From Carnegiea gigantea (Eukaryota > Streptophyta > Magnoliopsida > Caryophyllales > Cactaceae), in NCBI GenBank assembly GCA_029747015.1, contig JAKOGI010001362.1:171001-235000 (forward strand): a DNA stretch of 64,000 nt. The letters are read 5' to 3'. The notes under the pieces were generated by a model. The model had not been told where the DNA came from, searched no databases, and worked only from the letters and a program-made list of their open reading frames with translations. The position numbers and the translations under genes were made by a program. Below, one piece after another: positions 57,301-64,000 of this stretch (position 1 is its first letter; the number at the start of each line of letters is the position of its first letter).

Positions 57301-60300
57301 CATACTTTGGGACATTTTGGATCCTCAAATCTTTACGTTTGCGTTTGGGACACCTTGGATCCTCAAATCTTTATGTTTGTATGAGAAAGGGTTCCATCAG
57401 CTCAGCATTTACATCAAAAGGATCTCCAAAGGAAACAAATTCATGTTCTTAAGACATTTAGTTTTGATTCTTGTATCCAACTAATTTCAAATACGATCTT
57501 CAGCTTCACAGTGAGGAATGTCCAAATAGACATGTAACAGAAAGCATGCACAAATTGATTGATTACTAAAAAAGGGCTCCCTTTGACATAAATACCAGTA
57601 CTGATCAATTGCATCATGAAGATAAAGAGTGCGTCGACTGTTTTAAATCTACAGAGATATCAACACCAATTGCAGATTTCTAACTGAATAAACAAAGGTT
57701 AACAACTGAAAGGAAACTTGAGACTTGAAAGTATAGCAGACCAACTACCTACAAGGACTCCATAGCACATACATTCAGATCTAAGTTCACGTTGAAGGAA
57801 CCAGAGGACATGGATAAACCTAAGGCTTCATGTCTTAAGAGCAACACGACAGATCTGATGGTGCTATATTGAAAACTCTAGAAGTCAAACATAAAGGAAA
57901 GCTTGCCGTATGATCAAGTTATGACTACAAGCTTTTTGTTTTTAGCTCCAGAAACAAATCCAAAGTACAAAATTTACTAGGAAGACAAGTTGCCCCATAA
58001 AAGAAGACTTAAGGAGGAAAAGATGAGGTATCCTTTACTTCATCTACTCTATCAATCCATACATAGTCCTAGATCATCACCAAGGTCGAGGTCACAGGTT
58101 TCTTCCTCATACTGTTTGGATTGAGGGCAACGAAAGGGAGAGGATGTGAAATGGGGACCAATTACCCTTTCTTAACATTGCTCGGGAAACCAAACGAAAG
58201 GAAGATGGGGAGATGCATTCATCCTCATTACCACATTTCAACCCGCAAAATGAGGTGAATCAGGGCACACCGCTAATGGAAAATTTTACCTTTCTTCTGC
58301 ATCCCTCTCCATTCTTCTGACTCTTTTTTTTTCAACAAAGAACAGAGAAATTCATTGACCATAAAAAGCAATCTGGAATCTACAATGCAAATCCGAATCA
58401 AAGAAATACAATTCAGAAAGAAATACATTATATATCTTTCATTCCCCTCTGTTCCATTACACTCACCTCTATTTAATTTCCCATTCCCTCGACTCCATGA
58501 CATCCAAACAAATCGTTAACATTCTAAGTATGCCCAAACAACAGTAAAGAACTTGATGTAGAAGCCTACTTCATTAATTTGTCCCCAGTATCATGAGAAG
58601 TCCAATAAAGAGGTACATTTAATTTTTGTACTCATTTAAAACTTTGCAAGGACTATAGAAAAAAAGGTAGCTCAAAAAAGAAGAATTATTTCTAGAACTG
58701 GGAGGAAAAGACTGATAACAACATTTTGAAAAAGAAAAGCATATCTTTGAAGTAGATAAACACGCAAAAAGGGACCAAGTAAAGTTTCCATATAGCAGGT
58801 AGTAAAAACACAGATAGTAACCTAAATCCATAGTCTTGCAAAATTTCAGTAATGTAATGAAATGAAATGTTTACAATTAACGTTAGCACAAGGAAGAAAA
58901 AGAGTGCAGTCTTCCCGAACACGCATACAAACATAATTTAGGATAATCCAAAATGGAAGCGAAAGAGTTGCAGGCTCATTTTCTTTGCAAGGAGACATTT
59001 TTAGACTATGTAAAGCCAACGCCCCCCCCCCCCCCCCAAAAAAAAAAAAAAAAACCCCTGTCGCTTCCACACATGAGAATCAACTTACTTTGGAAGCAAC
59101 AATTGACAGACAACTTGTCCGTTTGTACAAAGTAAGAACCAATAAATTGCCAAATCATACGTAATATTACATTCCTAAATCCATTTCCAGGACAAAAGCT
59201 TCAAGATCATTGATACGTCATACAGGTTAGTTAAAGCTTTCTTGCATGTGAGTGGACATATCACTGGAATTCTCACTTGAATACTTTTTGCCAGAGGGAC
59301 GACAAGATTCTTCTATGCTGGCCAGATTATTGGCAACAAAGGATATTAAAATTTTACACATTTGTTCTTCCCAAATGATCAAAAGTATAATAGTTTCATT
59401 AACTGCCCAGCCACAGCAGCAAACTACCCGCATACCCTGATATAATACCAGATGTTACCTGCAATTGTTCTGGCAGCCTCTTCACACAGTACTACCAAAA
59501 CTGAGCAGAGCTCCCTCACATCTTGCAGATGGATGAGATCAGACAGCAGAGATCTGTATACAGGATTCACAAATTAGCAACCCATGAAAAATCATATTAG
59601 TTATATTTTTCCAAACTTAAGGCCTGTGGCAAAATATCCAACGTATCATGAGCACCTAGCAAGAAAGTACCTGTAAGTAACCTTTGTAGCACTTGGTGAA
59701 GCAGAGTTAACAGGTCGGGCAATGGAACCTGAAGACACTGTAGAGGGTGCTGACGATTTGACATGATTTACCTGACGAGAAAATGTTAAACAAATTATAT
59801 TTGTAAAATCAAGACTGAGTCAGTACTCGACCAGTGAACTGTAGGCAGTGGAGAGGTGAAATTTACTATGCGTTGGATAGCAAAATGAAACTAGCGTGCT
59901 TAGTGGGCCAGACAGGTCATCCAATTGATTTTGGTAAAACTAACAGGTATGCAACAAGAAGACTGGGAAATATGAAGTAGAGATAGTGAGTAACATTGCT
60001 GCTGAGGATTGAATTACCTGTTGAAATGGTCCAACCCTTGAACCAGAAGGATCTTTAGATGTTTGCCCAAAGAAGAGTTCCTGACCTTTTCTTTTCCTGG
60101 AAATTGGCGTAGAACTGAAACCAGATGATCCAATAGCTCCAGTGATAGCGGCGTTCATGTAAGTTAAGTTATTGACATGCTCTCCATGAAAGAGAGCCTG
60201 CCGCTCTTCACTTCCTTCATAGTTTTTGCAGTCAACACATTTGCAGTTTTCAGAGCATAGAATGTTAGCTTGAAAGCACTCGCAGTACTTTTTCAGGCAC

Positions 60301-63273
60301 CCTGACTTTTTGCAATGGCACCCTTTGTTGTGCTTTCCCACCACAACTTCTCCCGCATCTTCCTGCAGAAAAAATAGCCAAATGGATTAATGACACCTTC
60401 TCTGAGACATTATTAATAGTGTAACATGAACGCATTCTTAGCCCCCATATTCAAAATATTTTAAAATTTTATTACCCAGAATGGAACTGTAGACCTGCGT
60501 AAGTTATACAAAAGCTCACTGGCAGAGTTATCACTTATAACAATAAAATTGGCATCTTCACAAGAAGATATAGAAGATAATTCATTAGCAAATTCAACTT
60601 TCTTTCTAAAGTTACATTCATAATCATCCTCCTGAGAAAAGAACTCTCCATCATGACAAAGTTCATTCCCACATTCTTATTGAAAAATCTAAATTTGCTT
60701 AATCAGCATAATAACGACCTTTGTTGCAAGTCTGCTATGCATCGTCTGTTATTGTCATTACACCTCAAAAACAGCCACATGGCCAATGATCTTTAAGACC
60801 CACCAACATGATGTTAAACTAACAGAACAACTAAACCTGAAGATGGTTTCGATGAGAACTCCTCAATCTCATTATGTTCGCCTCAGAGTGCAAAACAATA
60901 CCCTGCATTGACCAACATTATATCTAGGTATTTATCCATAATTGAGCTATTTGACATTTGTAATCATATCGCATTGTTGGGTGGCTCAAAGCGAACTCAG
61001 AAAATGCAAACATATTGAGGAGAAAGGTAACCACCACTCTATAAATCCAACATACCCGACTATCCCTAGTGCCATGTGGACTGCTTGCAATTTTCGGCCT
61101 GAATGCGTTTGGGTTACGTTCTAAGGTGGCTTCAACAGCTTCTCTTCGAGCAGCCTCATTCTCAACATTGTTACAGCAATTATTACAATTGCAACCATCA
61201 CAATACACTCCAGATGCAAAGCACTCACAATACCTACACAAGATCAGGAAACCTTCAACTTAATACTTTAGCAGGAAAACGAGGTTATAGTGTCTTTAAA
61301 CAATAACTGTATGAATGACAAATGTAGAAGCAACCGCTTACATTTGCACAAGCAAATAAAAACCAAGGAGACTTCAAACAAAAATGTTAAAATGCACTGC
61401 AAGACTTACAACAATAGAGAGCCATCTAAGTTACATGTGTGTCACAGCATAATAAGAAGGCAGTAATCTTCCTATCAAGCATTCTCCAATGTTTCTGTGG
61501 GGGTGAACCTCTTTCATTCACCTCTATATGTAAAGTAGGAAAGAAATGGGTGATGCTATGGATGAAGGTGCGTGGAAGACATGATAAACTCAGCAGATTT
61601 CTCTTGTATCAATTTCTTAAGTCCTACAGACGTATCTCTTAAACCTAAATCTAATGAGAAATCACAAGGTCAAACTGATGAGATTCAGTTCAGTAGGACA
61701 GAATAACATGAGCCCGAACAACCTCCCTCCCCCCCCCCCCCCCCAAAAAAAAAAAAAAAATCTGAGTAGCATAGAATGTCGACTGACTGACTATAAACTA
61801 CCCCTCCTTCACTCAATAAATTTCTCCACACGGGTTGGCACCACATTTATCAGAAATATAAAGTTCACCTTCATTAAAAAGCCCCAGCAGGCCCAGAGTC
61901 GTTTTTGGCAGGGAAACCAGGAACTGAGTATCAGCAAACAAATAGCTGATGACACAACGGACCTCCATTTAAAAGATAAATGCCACTAAAAGTTATGCCT
62001 CTTTGTCTAGATGCAGAATGGATCAGTGTCCCCCCTCCCCCCCAAAAAAAGATTAACTTGCAATGTCTGATACAGCAATGCCAATAAGCAAAACAAAATT
62101 CTTTTGCAAAAGACATTTTGCCAAACATGCTAAGTAACAATTCATTATTGATAAGAAGAATTTTTAATAGAACAGAATGCCAATGGCTATAGACTGTTGG
62201 AGCTAACAGGTAAGAGTTCAGAATACAAGCTCAAGTAATCAAATGTTACTGATATTGTAAAGTTGGACATTTGGCAAAAGCAACAGCTTTTGTTGTCTCA
62301 CTTGCCTGTCATTTCTGCAAGTTTTACGCTTTACTTTCTCCTGACCTTTTTCAATTGAGAGTAATGTTTCTTGCAGTTCTATCCTTTTAATCCATTTTGA
62401 GTTCTTCCCCACCCCATGAGAAGATGCCTTTCTATGAATAGCATGCAGAAAGCCATGGTCCCAAGGGGAACAAAATGCAATACTAACGTACATAAAAAAT
62501 TAATCAGAAGAAATACCAGCACTCAGAACACAAATAAGGTGTGTTCAAATTACAAAAGGGTTCACTTCCTTATTGTCAGGTTTAACAGTAAAGCATCTTT
62601 ACTCAAAGCATCTCCAATGAGAAGCTTTCCATTAAGAAAGCATATATCATCATTCAAACCTAGTTGTTGGACAGGCATATGCAATAAACCTGCATATAAG
62701 TAGCAAATAGAGATCATGGGACCAGAGAATAAGCAAGTGTACAAACATCTCATCTATCCCCAAAATTCATTGTCAAGTCACATGTGCAAATGTGCAATGA
62801 GCAGAGACAAACACAAAGAATCCAAAACATCACATAGAAATGCTGCTTATCTCCAAACAAACAGTAAATGGTCTGAAACTAATAGAGTTAAGCATCCACA
62901 TTAATTAAATCCTCCCTAGAGTTAAGCCTCAGGAACGAACACTAATATAAGTAACTTATCAAACTAAATGGAATCCAGCTAAACTGAATCATCCTTTATT
63001 CCTTTTCGATCTTTTGTTCATATTTAACATTTAAACCAAAAGAAGGAATAGCTCAGACAACAACTCACTACTTGAGGAAGGAAAGAAATAGATACAATAA
63101 TGCAGAATAAATGGAGGAAACAGAGCAGCTCATCATGAAAGCGTGAAAGAAGAAAACAAACTTACAACTTCAGGCATCGTGAATGTTTGCAGTTACACTG
63201 CTTTTGCCTCTTTGGAGTGCCATCTTTGGCTTCAACATTTGGTCGGGGCCGAGCTCTGGGGGACTCCGGCTTT
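54322..63273 (-). CDS. TCX5/6: Tesmin/TSO1-like CXC (CPP) protein, TCX5/6 type; 5' part outside the window
   Basis: Minus-strand exons in reading order: 63273-63166, 61233-61056, 60362-60018, 59771-59671, 59553-59459, 55778-55374, 54578-54322 (stop 54324-54322). All junctions are GT-AG and in frame, giving 495 residues; the N-terminus lies beyond 64,000. Two cysteine-rich CXC domains are visible, [16 protein letters not shown] and [16 protein letters not shown], joined by the conserved [10 protein letters not shown] linker. C-terminal features are [41 protein letters not shown] and KCSSLARSE, which match the TCX5/TCX6 branch. In Arabidopsis these DNA-binding nuclear proteins belong to the DREAM complex and repress cell-cycle and DNA-methylation genes. 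No break was found. The last 75 residues after SSLARSE are longer than I recall for Arabidopsis. Confidence 0.92.
55165..55290 (+). mobile_element. Weak SINE-like fragment in a TCX intron
   Basis: An A-box-like TGGCCTAGTGT lies near 55,188 and an A-run follows near 55,268. No B-box was found, so this is a low-confidence call. Confidence 0.25.
57306..57381. repeat. 38-bp tandem duplication
   Basis: Two adjacent 38-bp units starting TTTGGGACA and containing TTGGATCCTCAAATCTTTA, with a few differences. Confidence 0.85.
58109..58512. mobile_element. Foldback-like MITE candidate in the TCX intron
   Basis: Left TGTTTGGATTGAGGGCAACG and right CATCCAAACAAAT are inverted. The left arm is GGA-rich and the right arm CCT-rich, as in the segments at 26.5 and 53.2 kb. 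Target duplication not resolved. Confidence 0.4.
59022..59054. repeat. C16-A17 composite homopolymer tract
   Basis: A C-run joined without interruption to an A-run. Similar tracts are at 36,034-36,076, 49,682-49,696, 54,767-54,800, 61,729-61,760 and 62,030-62,050, and inverted at 55,977-56,001. Confidence 0.9.
61729..61760. repeat. C16-A16 composite homopolymer tract
   Basis: Same arrangement as at 59,022, in the intron between the two CXC exons. Confidence 0.9.
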
Positions 63274-64000
63274 CTGGAGAAACAAACATGCATCCATGGG
63301 CAATTTAATGCACTTTGCTACATGATATATTCGTGAATGTGTAAAAACCAACTTGTCACACATCTTAGAGGTAGAAAAAGATTAGTCTGTTAATTAGATT
63401 TTCAAACTTATAACTCATTACACCAACTATGCAACATCACACCATATGGTACACTAAGAGGTAAACCACTTATGGTTTAGTTAATGATGGGGCAATAAGA
63501 ATACATAAATAACTCAGCAAATCTTAATTAACTATCAATCATTTGTCCCAAAAGGCATGGTTAGTTAAAAAGGCAATATCTAGCCACTCCCAAAATCAAC
63601 AAAAGTCATAACAAGGCTTTGCTTTAGAACTTTGCCCACATGTAAAAAATGTGGGGGTCAAAATGCCAAGCTTATTCACAAGAGGTGACAAGGTCATACC
63701 AAACAAATGAAATGGAAAAACCTAACTGCAAACTAATCCAAAACAACAAATGGAAGGAAAAAAAATATCCACAAAGATTGACAACAGTAAATATCTCTGA
63801 AACACGAGGGGGAAATAGCACTGAGAAAGGTGGACAGGTTTCCATGCACTGCATATCAATAAACTTTGTAAACAATGGGAAATCATTGGGCAAATGGCTG
63901 AACATCTAGATGAAGCCATGCTGCTTGATCTTCATTCAACCCCTCCAACTCTCATTTGGAGAAGAATACACAAGGATACTTCAAAGTTCAAACACAGAGA
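63274..64000 (-). other. TCX intron reaching the window edge
   Basis: The exon at 63273-63166 begins with one base that completes a split codon, so an upstream exon must exist. No acceptor/donor pair with coding sequence was recognised here. Open frames at 63,649-63,919 on both strands lack support. Confidence 0.5.

Larger units (their letters stand above)
55779..59458 (-). other. 3.7-kb TCX intron with several insertions
   Basis: Contains a T7G18 tract (55,977-56,001), a 38-bp tandem duplication (57,306-57,381), a foldback-like GTTTGGATTGAGGG...ATCCAAACAAA segment (58,109-58,512) and a C16A17 tract (59,022-59,054). No coding exon was found inside. It is far longer than the other introns of the gene. 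Confidence 0.7.

Noticed and set aside
59035..59135. Frames with [10 protein letters not shown] peptides at (C)n(A)n tracts
   Set aside because: Translation of homopolymer runs inside introns.
1..64000. CRISPR array, bacterial operon or prophage
   Set aside because: Introns, plant transposons and plant gene families show eukaryotic nuclear DNA; the 21-bp array has no spacer/repeat structure.

Overview
The window is nuclear DNA from a flowering plant, probably a eudicot; the genus cannot be fixed from the sequence. The evidence is two intron-containing plant genes with GT-AG introns, a plant-type LINE, a chromovirus-type Ty3/gypsy element, an endogenous pararetrovirus relic, several MITEs and AT-rich intergenic DNA with long microsatellites.

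Layout: 1-5,995 is the right-hand part of a large DNA-transposon-like element. It carries minus-strand coding relics and several blocks of a 21-bp GCTCACTAA-type repeat. 7,537-7,949 is a MULE-type MITE with a perfect 9-bp target duplication. 8,370-12,473 is a decayed minus-strand LINE (endonuclease, reverse transcriptase, zinc-binding region, RNase H), followed upstream by about 1.8 kb with no recognisable ORF1. 14,314-14,747 is a PIF/Harbinger-like MITE. About 14,778-16,175 is a short, probably non-autonomous relative of the element at the left edge; it shares nearly 1 kb of terminal sequence and the same 71-bp first exon. 16,407 to about 22,450 is a broken endogenous caulimovirid copy (coat protein, movement protein, protease, RT, RNase H, 3' ORFs, pregenomic promoter and poly(A) signal). 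23,801-24,379 and 26,062-26,401 are two hAT-type MITEs built from CGGTT- and TCGGG-rich repeats.

27,611-35,876 is an apparently intact 18-exon gene for AIM1, the peroxisomal multifunctional beta-oxidation protein (725 aa, C-terminal SRL). 36-38.7 kb is AT-rich intergenic DNA. From about 38.7 to 46.93 kb a plus-strand LINE relic is split by a 6.9-kb CRM-like Ty3/gypsy element (39,887-46,767) with two LTRs of about 1.12 kb, a 5-bp target duplication, a tRNA-Met primer site and a polypurine tract. 47-53.6 kb is gene-poor and holds a CT microsatellite, a possible hAT-like remnant and a diverged tandem repeat with a period of about 135-165 bp.

54,322-63,273 (minus, continuing past the right edge) is the 3' part of a tesmin/TSO1-like CXC (TCX5/6-type) gene with both CXC domains. 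Its introns contain several striking (C)n(A)n tracts.

The two host genes are unrelated single-copy-type genes (fatty-acid and jasmonate metabolism; cell-cycle and chromatin regulation), and nothing suggests they are functionally linked. The rest is a layered record of at least nine transposon or viral insertions.
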